DNA from: Fuerstiella marisgermanici
GTDB lineage: Bacteria > Planctomycetota > Planctomycetia > Planctomycetales > Planctomycetaceae
Assembly (NCBI RefSeq): GCF_001983935.1
Contig: NZ_CP017641.1
Coordinates: 3,906,001-3,970,000, forward strand
Reading direction: 5' to 3'
Length of the DNA stretch: 64,000 nucleotides
The translations under genes were made by a program, and so were the position numbers. Every line of letters begins with the position of its first letter. The stretch's first letter is position 1. Shown piece by piece: positions 1 through 11,696 of this stretch. The notes under the pieces are model-generated. The model saw only the letters and a program-made list of their open reading frames with translations. It was not told the origin of the DNA and did no database searches.

Positions 1-541
1 GGAGTTCCACGGTCAGTCAGACGATCACGGTCGACAACGGGGCTCCGGACTTGGTTCTCGATCCCGTGATATCGATCGATGAGAACGGAACCGCGATTCT
101 GACCGGAACGATCACAGATCCGGGTACGCTGGATACGTTCACGCTGGATATCAATTGGGGTGATGCGCTCAGCCCCAACGATACGGAGCAGTACACGTTT
201 GCGGCCAGTGCCAGCGGTACCCAGACGTTTACCCTGACGCATCAGTATCTGGATGACAACCCGACCAGTGATCCGTCAAACGTTTACACCATCAACGCCT
301 CCGTCACTGATAATGACACTGGCACTGGTTCTGATGTCGAAGCCGTTACTGTCAACAACGTGGCGCCGACCCTCGGAAATCTGTCCATCACCTCCCCCAT
401 TGACGAGAACGATACCGCGACGCTGACCGGAGACATCGTTGATCCGGGAACGCTGGATACGTTCACGCTGACGGTCGACTGGGGCGATGGCTCACCGGTT
501 GAAACCTTTCACTATGCAGCCGGAACAACATCCTTCAGTGA
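1..541 (+). pseudogene. 5' fragment of giant PKD/cadherin-like repeat protein, cut by IS66
   Basis: The frame starting at base 3 is open from the window edge and encodes Ig-like PKD/cadherin-type repeats with recurring motifs such as IDENGTA, DPGTLDTFTL, WGD and HQYLDDN. Such repeats occur in very large secreted or cell-surface proteins of planctomycetes and are thought to act in adhesion or cell-envelope architecture. The coding sequence runs into the IS66 element at 542 and stops four bases later (TAG at 543-545). It resumes in register at 2113 after the element: the eight bases at 534-541 reappear, with one mismatch, at 2113-2120. The true N-terminus and any signal peptide lie outside the window. 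Family assignment is sound; function is not known. Confidence 0.85.
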
Positions 542-2112
542 GTAGCTGTCCATTTCCGCGTGGTGCGCAGCGTGAGGTGTGGTGTTCAGTTGGCGGGGAC
601 GAGTTTGGACAGTCGCGACTGACCGGGCGGCGCGGAGGTCAGGCCGACTTCAAGTTTCAGTCGATCAAACAGACTGAATCCATCCTGCTGCCACGTCATG
701 ACCTCGGCCACCACGGAACTGAGCGTTGGTGTTTTCAGATGGAGATTCAGCGATTCCAGGACGCTTGTAAGAATGCTGCGGCGACGGGCTCCCTTCGATG
801 TTTTGCTCGTTCGACCTGTGCGACGGTCCATGGCCGCGCCGCGAAGACTGCGTTCCGCTTCGTTGTTCGTTGCTGGCGCGGCCGGGCTTGTCACAAAACA
901 AAACAACTCCTCTTCCGTCATCAGCCGAATCAGTTCTGAGACCAGGTTGTCAAAATCCTTGCCGAAGTCGGCCGCCCGAACATCGGAATCCTCGGCGCAG
1001 TAACGCACCAGCAGAGCCGCCAGCGTGTTATCAAGTTCATCGACCTTCGCCGCACGACCGGCATCGCCAAGACGACCATCGGCGGCGTGGCGTTTGGCCG
1101 CGTAGAAAATTTCCAGCAGGCCGTCGAGCAGTCGCTGGTACTCTTCGTTGTCCGGCTTCAGCAGCGTCAGACGGATGGCCTTCCGCAGCAGGTGAGCCCA
1201 GCATTTCTGTGCGTGACTGAAACCTCGGTACACGGCCGCATCGTCCGAAACAAGCACGCCTCCAAACAATTCTTTCGACAGGATCTGAGCCAGTGTGTCG
1301 CCGTCTTTGCGGCATCCGAAGATCAGCACGCGCGCCTTCTCCGACAAAAAAGCCCACACGCTGTTGATACTCCAACTGGTTTCGTCTGCATGCACAATCG
1401 CACTGAACGCCATCAGGTCACACAGAGATTCGAATTCCTGTTCCCAACGCCGTGCCAGTTGATTCAACAGAGCGTCCGCCTGGGATTTGCCGAGCGGCAG
1501 ATTCCAGAAGAATTCAATCAATGCACACGTCTTGTCGATCGACAGTCCCGTGATGGTCACAATGCGAGCCAGCGCGATATGAACTTCAATGCCGAATTCG
1601 GACCGCGGCCACACGCCCGGAATTTCGGATTTCTCGCCGTTGGGGCCGTGATAGATTTCATAGACGACCTGCACGGCTTGGCCGTTGATCACTCTCCAGA
1701 CGAAACGTTCCCGAACGAAACGGCACTCTGCGACGTTGTAACCTTCCGGCAGAATGAGTTCGCGTCGTTCGGCGTTGTCCGCTTTCTGCTCGGTTGTGCG
1801 ACGACCGCGACGCGCCGAGGATTGTTTTTTGCGACCTTTTCGGCGGCCCGTTTCAGCGCGGCGTCTCTCTTCCGCCGTCACCGAAAACGCCTCGTCGAGT
1901 CGCTCTGTGGGGTTCTTACCTTCGAGCTCTTCAATCCGATCACGCAGCCGCCGGTTCTCGTCCCGCAGCTCCGCAACCTCACGCTGCAGGCTAAGCACAA
2001 GCTGCTTCACTTCCACAGCGATGATCTGACTGACATCCGTGTCCATCCACCTGTCGTATCAAAATCTAACCGACAGAAAAAGACCAGTCTCCAAGCTGAA
2101 ATGGACAGCTAC
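542..2112 (-). mobile_element. IS66-family insertion sequence, copy 1
   Basis: A 1571-bp element with terminal inverted repeats beginning GTAGCTGTCCATTTC. Its direct repeats are the 8 bases TTCAGTGA (534-541) and TTCTGTGA (2113-2120), an imperfect target duplication of the size usual for IS66. The same 1571-bp element occurs in opposite orientation at 26957-28527 and 47904-49474. All three encode identical proteins, so transposition was recent. The element carries only the tnpC-type transposase gene and lacks tnpA/tnpB, as in the ISBst12-like branch of the family. Confidence 0.95.
586..2046 (-). CDS. IS66-family transposase (copy 1)
   Basis: 486-aa TnpC-type transposase that moves the surrounding element. 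An N-terminal coiled coil (leucine-rich, about residues 10-50: LREEVAELRDENRRL-like) is followed by a basic Arg/Lys linker (about 65-95), a region with Cys and His residues, and the DDE catalytic domain. The latter includes VHADETSW (about residue 225), VSDDAAVY and the terminal NNEAERSLR motif typical of IS66. Length matches single-gene IS66 members. The start ATG lies about 65 bp from the element end. It is encoded antisense to the interrupted giant gene. Confidence 0.95.
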   Translation of the reverse strand: MDTDVSQIIAVEVKQLVLSLQREVAELRDENRRLRDRIEELEGKNPTERLDEAFSVTAEERRRAETGRRKGRKKQSSARRGRRTTEQKADNAERRELILPEGYNVAECRFVRERFVWRVINGQAVQVVYEIYHGPNGEKSEIPGVWPRSEFGIEVHIALARIVTITGLSIDKTCALIEFFWNLPLGKSQADALLNQLARRWEQEFESLCDLMAFSAIVHADETSWSINSVWAFLSEKARVLIFGCRKDGDTLAQILSKELFGGVLVSDDAAVYRGFSHAQKCWAHLLRKAIRLTLLKPDNEEYQRLLDGLLEIFYAAKRHAADGRLGDAGRAAKVDELDNTLAALLVRYCAEDSDVRAADFGKDFDNLVSELIRLMTEEELFCFVTSPAAPATNNEAERSLRGAAMDRRTGRTSKTSKGARRRSILTSVLESLNLHLKTPTLSSVVAEVMTWQQDGFSLFDRLKLEVGLTSAPPGQSRLSKLVPAN

Positions 2113-5100
2113 TTCTGTGAGACACATCAGTATCTGGACGACAATCCGACCGCGACTCCTTCCGATATCTATACCGTATCTGCCGTTGTCACCGATGATG
2201 ATGGTGGTGTGAGCGGTACTGTAACTCCATTTGCCCCGGCGGGCGGCGAATTCCGGGTTAATACAACGACATTAGGTGACCAGCTACTGGCGCAGTATGG
2301 TGCATCGGCAGGTCAGGGCGTCGCCACCGATGCGGTCGGCAACTTCGTCGTGGTCTGGACGGGCTCCGATCAGGACGGTTCCGGAGTGTTTGCTCAGCGA
2401 TTTAACGCCGATGGAACTGCGGCGGGCAGTGAATTTCAGATCAACACCTACACAACTGATGACCAGTATAAGCCCGCCGTCGCGATGGACGGGGCCGGGA
2501 ACTTTGTTGTTACCTGGAGCAGCGTCGGCCAGGATGGAACTGGAAGTGGTGTTTATGCACAACGCTACGACGCGGCAGGAAATCCGGTTGGAGCTGAGTT
2601 CCAGGTCAACACCACGACTGCAGACGGGCAGGGCAGCCCGTCCGTTGCGATGAATGCCGTCGGCAATTTTGTGATCACCTGGACCAGCGGCAATCAGGAC
2701 AGCGACAAGAGTTCAGGGGTGTTTGGGCAGTTGTACGATTCTGCCGGCAACGCAGTCGGTACCGAGTTCCAGATTCACACGCACACTCCCGGTACGCAGA
2801 GTCTGCAGTCGGTCGCAATGGACGCGGTCGGCAATTTCGTTGTCACCTGGAACAGCAGTAATCAGGACGGCGATGACTACGGTATCTACGGGCAGCGGTT
2901 CGACGCGAACGGCAACGCTTTGGGTAGTGAATTCCAGGTCAACACCTATGTTACTGGCAACCAGCTTTATCCATCCGTGGCGATGGACGGCACCGGAAAC
3001 TTCGTCATCACATGGGGCAGTCTAGAACAGGACGGTGGCCTCTTCTCATGGGGCGTGTATGGCCAACGATACGCTGCCGACGGCACGGCGATGGGTAGTG
3101 AATTCCTGATCAACTCAGCAACCGACCACCACCAGAATATGCCTTCGGTCGCGATGGATGCCGTGGGCAACTTCGTCGTCACCTGGGAAAGTCACTCCCA
3201 AGATGGCGATCGCTACGGTGTGTTCGGTCAGCGATACAATGCTGACGGCAGCAGCTTGGGCAGCGAATTTCAGGTCAACACGCGTACGAGCAACGAACAG
3301 AGACATCCCTCGGTGGCGGTCGACGGCACCGGGAGCTTTGTTGTTGTCTGGAACAGCTACGGTCAGGAGGACGGCAGTGCATTCCCATGGTCGTGGGGCG
3401 TTTATGGGCAACGATTCACTGGTTCATTCGGGGGCCCCGGTGGTCCTGACACCGTTGACGTCACTGTCAATAACGTAGCGCCGACGGCAACCATCACGGG
3501 GATGCCAGTGACAGCGGACGAAGGTGATGTTGTGAGTCTGGGCAGCAGCATCTTTGACATCGGCACCCTGGACACTCACACGTTTGGGTGGAGTGTGACG
3601 AAGAACGGAGCGCCTTATGTCTCCGGCAGCGGCACGACAATCGACTTTACCCCCGATGACAATGGTACCTATGACGTTGTGCTGACCGTCACCGATGATG
3701 ATGGCGGCGTGGGCACAGCGACCGAAACCATTGAAGTCAGCAATGTCGCACCGTCAATCGCCGGTCTGGCCATCACCTCGCCGATTGACGAAAACGACAC
3801 TGCGACACTGACGGGAGAGATCGTCGATCCGGGCACGGCAGATTCGTTCACGCTGACCGTCGACTGGGGCGATGGTTCGCCGGTTGAAACCTTCGCTTAC
3901 ACAGCCGGAACAACATCCTTCAGCGAGACACACCAGTATCTGGACGATGGCCCAAATCCGGGCGGTGTGGGGACACATGAGTACACAGTCTCGGTGACAG
4001 CAACGGATGATGATGGTGGGATGAGCGGTTCGCCCGTACCTTTCGGTCCGGCGGATAGTGAGTTTCGCGTCAACACAACGACTGTAGACAGTCAGCAGAT
4101 CTGGACTGGTTCAGGTGGCGGACGAGCAATCGCGACTGACGCGGCTGGAAACTTCGTTGTCGTGTGGTCCAGTGGCAATCAGGACGGCAGCAGCACGGGT
4201 ATCTTTGCTCAGCGATATGACGCTTCCGGCAATCCTCTTGGCAGCGAATTTCTCGTCAACACCACAACTGTCGGCGAACAGATCGACCCGGCTGTGGCAA
4301 TGCACGAGTCCGGCAGTTTCGTTATCACATGGACCGGCCATGATGGCAGCTCTTTTGGAATCTTTGGCCAGCGGTTTGACGTTGCTGGTAATACCCTGGG
4401 AAGTGAGTTCCAGGTCAACACGTATACACATCTGTATCAACGCCTTTCTTCAGTAGCGATCGATCAGTCAGGCCGCTTCGTCGTCACGTGGAGAAGCGAT
4501 CCGCAGGATGGAGATGGGTTCGGAGTATATGGTCAGCGATTCGCCGCCGACGGAGCTCCGCTGGGAGGCGAGTTCCAGGTGAATACGACCACGATCAGCG
4601 GTCAGTACAATCCCACGGTTGCCATGGACAATGCAGGCGGATTCATCATCGCGTGGAGCAGTCGATTTCAGGATGGTGACGGCTGGGGCGTGTTTGGGCA
4701 GCGGTACGATTCAAATGGCATTGCTGCAGGTGGTGAGTTTCAAATCAATACCACCACGGCCAGCAATCAGTTTTCTCCATCTGTCGACGTGGATTCCTCG
4801 GGCAATTTTGTCGTTGCGTGGGAAAGCTACACCCAGGACGGAAGCGGAAATGGAGTGTACGCACGGCGCTATACTGCTGCCGGTTCTCCGATTGGAGCCG
4901 AGTTTCAGGTCAATACGTACACGACCAGCAATCAGAGTAGTCCCTCAGTCGCTGTTTATCCGACAGGCGATTTTGTGATCACTTGGGGCAGCACCGGGCA
5001 GGATGGCAGTGGTGTGGGGGTCTTTGGACAGCGATTTGACCCGAGCGGCTCTCCGGTCGGCAGTGAATTTCAGATCAATACTTATACCAGCGAGAACCAA

Positions 5101-8100
5101 AGTGCGCCGTCCGTTGCAATCGGTCCGGCAGGTACGTTCGTTGTGGTGTGGAACAGCCGTGAACAGGATGGCGACACTCATGGCGTATTCGGCCAGCGGT
5201 TCATCGGCGCCTTCGGTGCAACCGGAGGTCCCGATATAGTTGATGTCACCGTCCAGAACGTTGCCCCTACAGCCGCGATCACTGGCGTACCAGTGGGAGC
5301 CGAAGAAGGGGATTTGATCAGCCTTGGCAGCAGTTTTAGTGATGTGGGCAGCCTTGACACTCATACATTGGCCTGGATCGTCACGAAGAACGGGACACCG
5401 TTTTCCTCTGGCAGTGGATCGACATTCCAATTTACCCCGGATGACAACGGCACGTATGACGTTGAGTTGACTGTGACCGATGACGATGGCGGAATTGGTA
5501 AGGCGACCGAGACGATTGAAGTTGGCAACGTTTCACCTTCAATCGCCAACTTGGCCATTTCCTCACCGATCAACGAAAACGAGACCGCAACGCTCACGGG
5601 CAGCATCGTCGATCCAGGGACGGCAGATTCGTTTACGGTAACTGTCGACTGGGGCGATGGATCCCCGGTCCAGACATTCAGTTACGTTGCCGGGACAACA
5701 TCCTTCAGCGAGACACACCAGTATCTGGACGATGGCCCAAATCCGGGCGGTGTGGGGACACATCAATACACTGTCTCTGTCACGGCCACGGACGATGATG
5801 GTGGCCGGTGGGAGGCAAGCGATGGTGATGAATTCGCTGTGAACGCACCGACTCGCTACAGCCAGGACCGTCCGGACGTCGTAGGACTAAGCGATGGCGG
5901 GTTTGTGGTCGTCTGGCACGGTTCACGAGACCTCGGCTACGGCGACGGAAACCTTGACGGTGTCTTTGGTCAGCGATACGACGCCTCCGGTTTACCAGTC
6001 GGTTCCACATTCCAGGCGAACACTTACATCCAAGGGTATCAACAGCTGGCGAGCGTGGGAGCGCTAACAGACGGTGGCTTTGTCGTTTCCTGGCATAGTC
6101 GTCCCCATTCCAGCAGCAGCGATCTGGGGCCACAGGATGGCGACGGCTATGGCGTATTCGCGCAGCGATTTGACTCCGGAGGCAACCGAGTCGGTGGGGA
6201 ATTTGATGTTAATGCGACCACTGCTGGAGATCAGGGACGGCCGCAGGTTATCGGACTTGCCGATGGCGGATTTGTCATCACGTGGACCGGAGAAGACCTG
6301 GATGGCGATGGGATTTTCGGGCAGCAGTATGACGCGAGCGGCGTTGCTGTCGGAGGAGAGTTCCGGGTCAATACTACCACTGCTGGCGATCAGAAGAATC
6401 AGGAGGTCACGTCTCTGTCCGACGGCGGCTACGTTGTGGTTTGGGATGAAGCTGGTGTCGGCGAAATCCGTGGCCAACGCTACAACTCAAGCGGTGTCGC
6501 AGTCGGTGGCGAATTTACAGCCACCACTTCGAGGATCACTCCGTTCCTGGCGGCCGTTACCGGCTTGGCGGACGGCGGCTTCGTTGTTGGTTGGCACGGT
6601 TCAGACGGTTCTTCGTATGGTGTTTATTCACAGCGCTATGATTCCACTGGTGCGGCGGTCGGGGCTGTCATTCCAATCAACTCTTCTACCAATGACCGCC
6701 AGCAGGAGATTCGCCTTGCGGCGGGCGAGGATGGCGGCTTTGTCGCCGTCTGGGACAGTCTTCATCAGGATGGCGACAGACTCGGTGTGTTCGCGAGAAA
6801 ATTCGATGCTCTGGGCCAACCACTCAGCGACGACATTCAAGTCAATCAGCACATTCCCGAGTCTCAGTTCCAGCAGGCCATAGCAGGTTTGAGCGACGGC
6901 AGCTTCGCTGTCGCATGGAACAGTTGGGCACAAGCTAGTGAGCGCGGCTACAACATTTATGCCAGAAAGCTAGGGGATGCGACTTTCAATGGAAGTGTGT
7001 CACTTGACGTCACCGTTAACAACGTGGCTCCGACGGCAACCATTACAGGTGCGCCTACGACGGCCGACGAAGGTGATGCCATCAGTTTGGGCAGCAGTAT
7101 CTTTGACGTCGGCACCCAGGACACGCACACACTCGGATGGAGCGTGACGAAGAACGGCACGCCGTATGTCTCCGGCGGCGGCGCGACATTCGACTTCACA
7201 CCCGATGATAACGGTACCTATGCCGTTGTGCTGACGGTCACCGATGACGATGGCGGTGTGGGCACGGCGACAGAAACGATCGAAGTCAGCAACGTCGAAC
7301 CGACAATTGCCAATCTGGCTGTTACGACTCCGATTGATGAAAACGACACGGTAACTCTGACCGGAAACATCATCGATCCGGGCACGGCGGATTCCTTCAC
7401 ACTGACGCTCGACTGGGGCGATGGCTCACCGGTCCAGACCTTCACCTACGCGACCGGAACGACGTCCTTCAACGAGACGCATCAGTATCTGGACGATGAT
7501 CCCACTGCCACGGCCACTGACGTTTACAACATCGGCATCACCGTCGAAGACGACGACACCGGCAGCAATTCGGCGGCTGCCAGTGTCACCGTCAACAATG
7601 TCGCGCCGATTATTCAGAGCTTCAATGCTCCGGTCATCAACGAGGACGGAACAGCCACCATCACCGGCTCGTTCACCGATGTCGGTACGCTGGATACGCA
7701 CGAAGTCACGATCACCTGGGGTGACGGAACGTCATCCGCTGCAACGGTCGATCCCCTGGCACGCACCTTTACGGCGTCGCATCAGTATCTGGACGACGAC
7801 CCAACTGCCACGGCCACTGACGTCTACAACATCGGCATTACGGTCGAAGACGACGATAGCACCAGTAACTCTGCAGCGACCATCGTCACCGTCCACAACG
7901 TGGCCCCGACGCTGGTCCTCGATCCGGTGCTGGCCATCGATGAAAACGGAGTCGCCACACTGACCGGAACGATCACCGATCCCGGAACGCTGGATACGTT
8001 TACTCTCGACGTCAACTGGGGTGATGCGCTCAGCCCGGACAATACGGAGCAATACACGTTCGGGGCCAGTGCTTCCGGCACTCAGACGTTCACATTGACG

Positions 8101-10512
8101 CATCAGTATCTGGACGACAATCCGACCGGAGATCCGTCCAACGTTTATACGATTAATGCCACGGTCACCGACGACGACACGGGAACTGCTTCCGATGCCG
8201 AAACGGTCACCGTCAATAACGTGGCCCCGACGCTGGTCCTCGATCCGGTGCTGGCCATCGATGAAAACGGAGTCGCCACACTGACCGGAACGATCACCGA
8301 TCCCGGAACGCTGGACACGTTTACTCTCGACGTCAACTGGGGTGATGCGCTCAGCCCGGACAATACGGAGCAATACACGTTCGGGGCCAGTGCTTCCGGC
8401 ACTCAGACGTTCACATTGACGCATCAGTATCTGGACGACAATCCGACCGGAGATCCGTCCAACGTTTATACGATTAATGCCACGGTCACCGACGACGACA
8501 CGGGAACTGCTTCCGATGCCGAAACGGTCACCGTCAATAACGTGGCCCCGACGCTGGTCCTCGATCCGGTGCTGGCCATCGATGAAAACGGAGTCGCCAC
8601 ACTGACCGGAACGATCACCGATCCCGGAACGCTGGACACGTTTACTCTCGACGTCAACTGGGGTGATGCGCTCAGCCCGGACAATACGGAGCAATACACG
8701 TTCGGGGCCAGTGCTTCCGGCACTCAGACGTTCACATTGACGCATCAGTATCTGGACGACAATCCGACCGGAGATCCGTCCAACGTTTATACGATTAATG
8801 CCACGGTCACCGACGACGACACGGGAACTGCTTCCGATGCCGAAACGGTCACCGTCAATAACGTGGCCCCGACGCTGGTCCTCGATCCGGTGCTGGCCAT
8901 CGATGAAAACGGAGTCGCCACACTGACCGGAACGATCACCGATCCCGGAACGCTGGACACGTTTACTCTCGACGTCAACTGGGGTGATGCGCTCAGCCCG
9001 GACAATACGGAGCAATACACGTTCGGGGCCAGTGCTTCCGGCACTCAGACGTTCACATTGACGCATCAGTATCTGGACGACAATCCGACCGGAGATCCGT
9101 CCAACGTTTATACGATTAATGCCACGGTCACCGATGACGATACGGGAACTGGTTCGGATGCTGAAACCGTTACTGTCAATAACGTGGCGCCGACCGTGGT
9201 TCTCGATCCGGTCCTGGCCATCGACGAATACGGCGTGGCCACGCTGACGGGAACGATCACCGATCCGGGTACGCTGGATACGTTCACGCTGGATCTGAAC
9301 TGGGGTGATGTCCTGAGTCCGAACGACACGCAGACGTTCACACTTGGTACATCCGCGCTGACCGAAGCCGTCGACGGCATCAACTGGGATCCGAACACCC
9401 GCGAATTCTCGCTGGACCATCAGTATCTGGATGACAACGGCAGTGGCGACGCTTCCAATGTCTACACCATCGGTGTGGATGTCACCGACGACGACACCGG
9501 AACTGGTAGCACAAGCACCACAGTAACCGTCAATAACGAAGATCCCGTGTGGACCAGTCTTGTCAATCCAGCGGAGGAATGTGGTCACGGCGCAGAAGGT
9601 GAGCCAATCACGATTGATCTGGCGTTTGAGGACGTCGGTACTCTGGATGAGCACACCATCGTCGTCGACTGGGGTGACGGGAATGTCGAAACGTATGTTC
9701 TGACGGTCGGTGATCGGGCCGCTTCGTTGAGCCACACGTATCTCGCTGGAGGCATCTATTATATTGACGTCGACCTCAGCGATGATGACACTGGTTCCGA
9801 TGGCACCTCCACGCTGGCTGTGATTTCCGGCGCTAACATTCTGCAGGTGAACGGTGAAGACGTCTTGCAGATCATTGGAACCGATGCGGACGACCACATC
9901 AGCATCAATCAGACCGGCAACGGCCAACTGAAGGTTCACTGGGACTTTCTCGGAGATGATCCACGCGTCTTCCCGCTGGCGAATGTGGACCGGATCATGG
10001 GAATGCTGTGCGACGGCGATGATCATCTGACGATCTCGGGAAAAGTTACTTTGCCAACCATTATTGATGCCGGAGCCGGGAACGATCACATCAACGGTGG
10101 AGGTGGCAGCAATATCCTGCTCGGCGGTGACGGGGACGACCGCCTGAATGGTGGGTCAGGGCGAGATCTACTGATCGGAGGCATGGGCGTAGACCGGTTG
10201 GTTGGCGGTCCCGGTGAGGACATCATGACCGGTGGCGTTCACACCACGAACGGCTCAGATACTCTGCTGGATAACTACAGTTCGCTGCTCGCGACGCAGG
10301 ACCGCTGGCTCGGAGACATCGACGGAATCCTCTCCGGCGATCAGGACCCGTTAGACGATGCTGCTCTGGCAGCGTTCTTCGCTTCCGTCGGCGATGACGG
10401 CGGAGCTGCCGACAAACTGACGGGGAGTTCGTCGCGTGATTGGGTTCTACTGTTCGGCGGCGATGATTGGACTGACCAGAACAGCAAAGGAAATGGCAAA
10501 AAGAAAAAGTAG
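2113..10512 (+). pseudogene. 3' part of giant PKD/cadherin-like, RTX-terminated surface protein
   Basis: About 2800 codons continue the protein that begins before the window. In order there are: blocks of a roughly 50-residue beta-propeller-like repeat (motifs FVVVWTS..QDG, GVFGQR(F/Y)DA.G, G.EFQVNT) at about 2240-3420, 4050-5210 and 5820-6990; PKD-like domains between them; four near-identical 107-aa repeats (7900-9183); and a C-terminal section (about 10050-10240) with GAGNDHINGGGG and GGDGDDRL RTX nonapeptides that would bind calcium. It ends in a Lys-rich tail, with no sorting motif that I recognise. The IS66 insertion separates it from its N-terminus. The antisense strand of the IS is open in the same frame, so an accidental chimeric ORF from 1087 exists but is unlikely to be the native protein. 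Confidence 0.85.
7900..9183 (+). repeat. four tandem 321-bp repeats in the giant gene
   Basis: Four consecutive 321-bp units begin at 7900, 8221, 8542 and 8863, each encoding one 107-residue PKD-like domain. They are almost identical at the nucleotide level, including third codon positions, and a fifth diverged unit follows at 9184. Such identity implies recent unequal recombination or ongoing gene conversion rather than selection on protein sequence alone. The copy number is likely to vary between strains, and short-read assembly could collapse it. Confidence 0.95.
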
Positions 10513-10550
10513 CCTTCCTTCCTGTTTGTCAGCCCGGCGGTTGGAAGATT

Positions 10551-10586
10551 AGAGCGAAGTCGCCGGGAGGGCGGCTTCGCTGCTCT
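10551..10586 (+). terminator. stem-loop after the giant gene
   Basis: An imperfect inverted repeat (AGAGC.GAAG.CGCC pairing with GGCG.CTTC.GCTCT) starts 38 bases after the stop codon of the giant gene. There is no U-tract, so it may be a factor-dependent terminator or an mRNA 3'-end structure. Confidence 0.4.
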
Positions 10587-10722
10587 GATGCCCCGCGCGG
10601 TTCAATTAATGTGCGCAGCAGGCTCCAAGCGGCCACTGCGTGATACCGGTCATGAGTTTTGCGGACCATTGGAGCGTTCTACCATCACTGTACTGCGGAG
10701 AAGTGTTGAAGCTGATGTCTGA

Positions 10723-11016
10723 TCCATTGCTGGCAATCCGAAACAACCACGCCGCTTTCTTCAGCGATCTGCCAATCGTCTCTGCAGGAGATTTGAGTAT
10801 GTACGTGCATACATCGGATATTTCCAAAATCGCTTTGGCGAACAGTGGATATTCACCTTCGACCGGAAGACGGACGTTGTCCTTCTTCGTGGGGGTGACA
10901 TCGGTTGGAACACTGCCCCTGCGGTCTTGGACGGAACTGCCGGGGATCTGATTCTCGACGCCGACGAACGATCGTGGTTGGAAGCTTGCTGGAATGCTTC
11001 CGCGGCACAACACTAA
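10723..11016 (+). pseudogene. remnant of a small hypothetical gene
   Basis: A frame without a usable ATG/GTG start is open from 10723 to the TAA at 11014-11016. From about 10798 it reads like genuine protein (EYVRAYIGYFQNRFGEQW, then GGDIGWNTAP and a DADERSWLEACW tail). The upstream part looks unrelated, so the 5' end has probably been lost. I recognise no domain. It abuts the C-terminal half of the split transposase, so an insertion may have caused the damage. Confidence 0.4.
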
Positions 11017-11203
11017 GACGGAGATTCAGATCAGGCAGCTCTTCTCTCAAACGACTTTACAAGTCCGCCAACGTATGACTTGACCTCAACCTCGCCGAGC
11101 GGAACCGTGTCCACTTCTTCAGGAACCGTTCGAATCGGCGGCAAACTTTTCCGGGCAGAATGCGCACGATGCCTGTTGTACAACCTCACGTACCGATAGC
11201 CAT

Positions 11204-11554
11204 GTTACCGAGGCAGTAGTTCGGTATCGATGGCACCCTTGGTTTGATCAGCCCGTCACGATTGATCGAGCGATCGTACGTCGTGATCGCGGAGCTGTCT
11301 ATTTGTGTCGTCCTGCCGACGTGACGGACGGAAAGTTTCGTGAAGTTCCGCAGTGGATGTTGAATCAGTCTGTATGCTGCGTCATGCAGCTACGCGACGA
11401 ACCCTGCGTTTCAATATCAGCACTATTGAATCTTTCAGCACTGCTGCGGGACGCCACAGCGGGCGATGAGTTTCTGATAGATGTTCAGCATTTCCAATCT
11501 TCTCAGGGAGATGCTGATGCCACAACCCAGAACGAAACCGACAACACAGCTTGA
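11204..11554 (+). CDS. DUF5372-like protein, first gene of recombinase element
   Basis: The frame reads VVRYRWHPWFDQPVTI, then a basic stretch, then FREVPQWML, and ends in a hydrophilic tail. RYRWHPWFDQ plus a compact beta-rich body of about 110 residues is the pattern I associate with DUF5372 proteins, which are often encoded just upstream of large serine recombinases. No ATG or GTG is in frame near the expected start; TTG at 11303 is the first conventional codon, but similarity appears to begin earlier. The coordinates give the likely extent. It may be slightly degraded. It overlaps the next gene. Confidence 0.45.
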   Translation, partial: VTEAVVRYRWHPWFDQPVTIDRAIVRRDRGAVYLCRPADVTDGKFREVPQWMLNQSVCCVMQLRDEPCVSISALLNLSALLRDATAGDEFLIDVQHFQSSQGDADATTQNETDNTA

Positions 11555-11696
11555 TCTGTTTGAAGTGAGTCCGCCCCGGCCGCGATGGAGTGATCTGCCC
11601 AGCGAGACTCGGGAAGAAGCGACCCGATATCTGGCGGAACTCGTTCGTCATCATGCTGAAAATCTCAACAGCGGAAAGGAGTCCGAAGATGAGTGA
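11517..11696 (+). CDS. 59-aa accessory protein of the serine recombinase
   Basis: A small hydrophilic protein starting MPQPRTKPTTQLDLFE, with WSDLPSETREEATRYLAELV in the middle. ATG at 11517 has GGAG six bases upstream and is preferred to ATG 11511. Its stop codon overlaps the recombinase start by 8 bp, a sign of translational coupling. Small proteins of this kind recur directly before large serine recombinases, suggesting a helper or directionality role, but this is inferred from position only. Confidence 0.65.
   Translation: MPQPRTKPTTQLDLFEVSPPRPRWSDLPSETREEATRYLAELVRHHAENLNSGKESEDE

Noticed and set aside
7732-10089. Long leftward open frame of 785 codons
   Set aside because: It is antisense to the repeat protein, repeats with the same period, and results from the codon pattern of the 321-bp units.
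1087-10512. Single 3141-codon protein running through IS66 into the repeat gene
   Set aside because: The first 340 codons are the antisense of the transposase; the native 5' part is at 1-541 and aligns across the target duplication.
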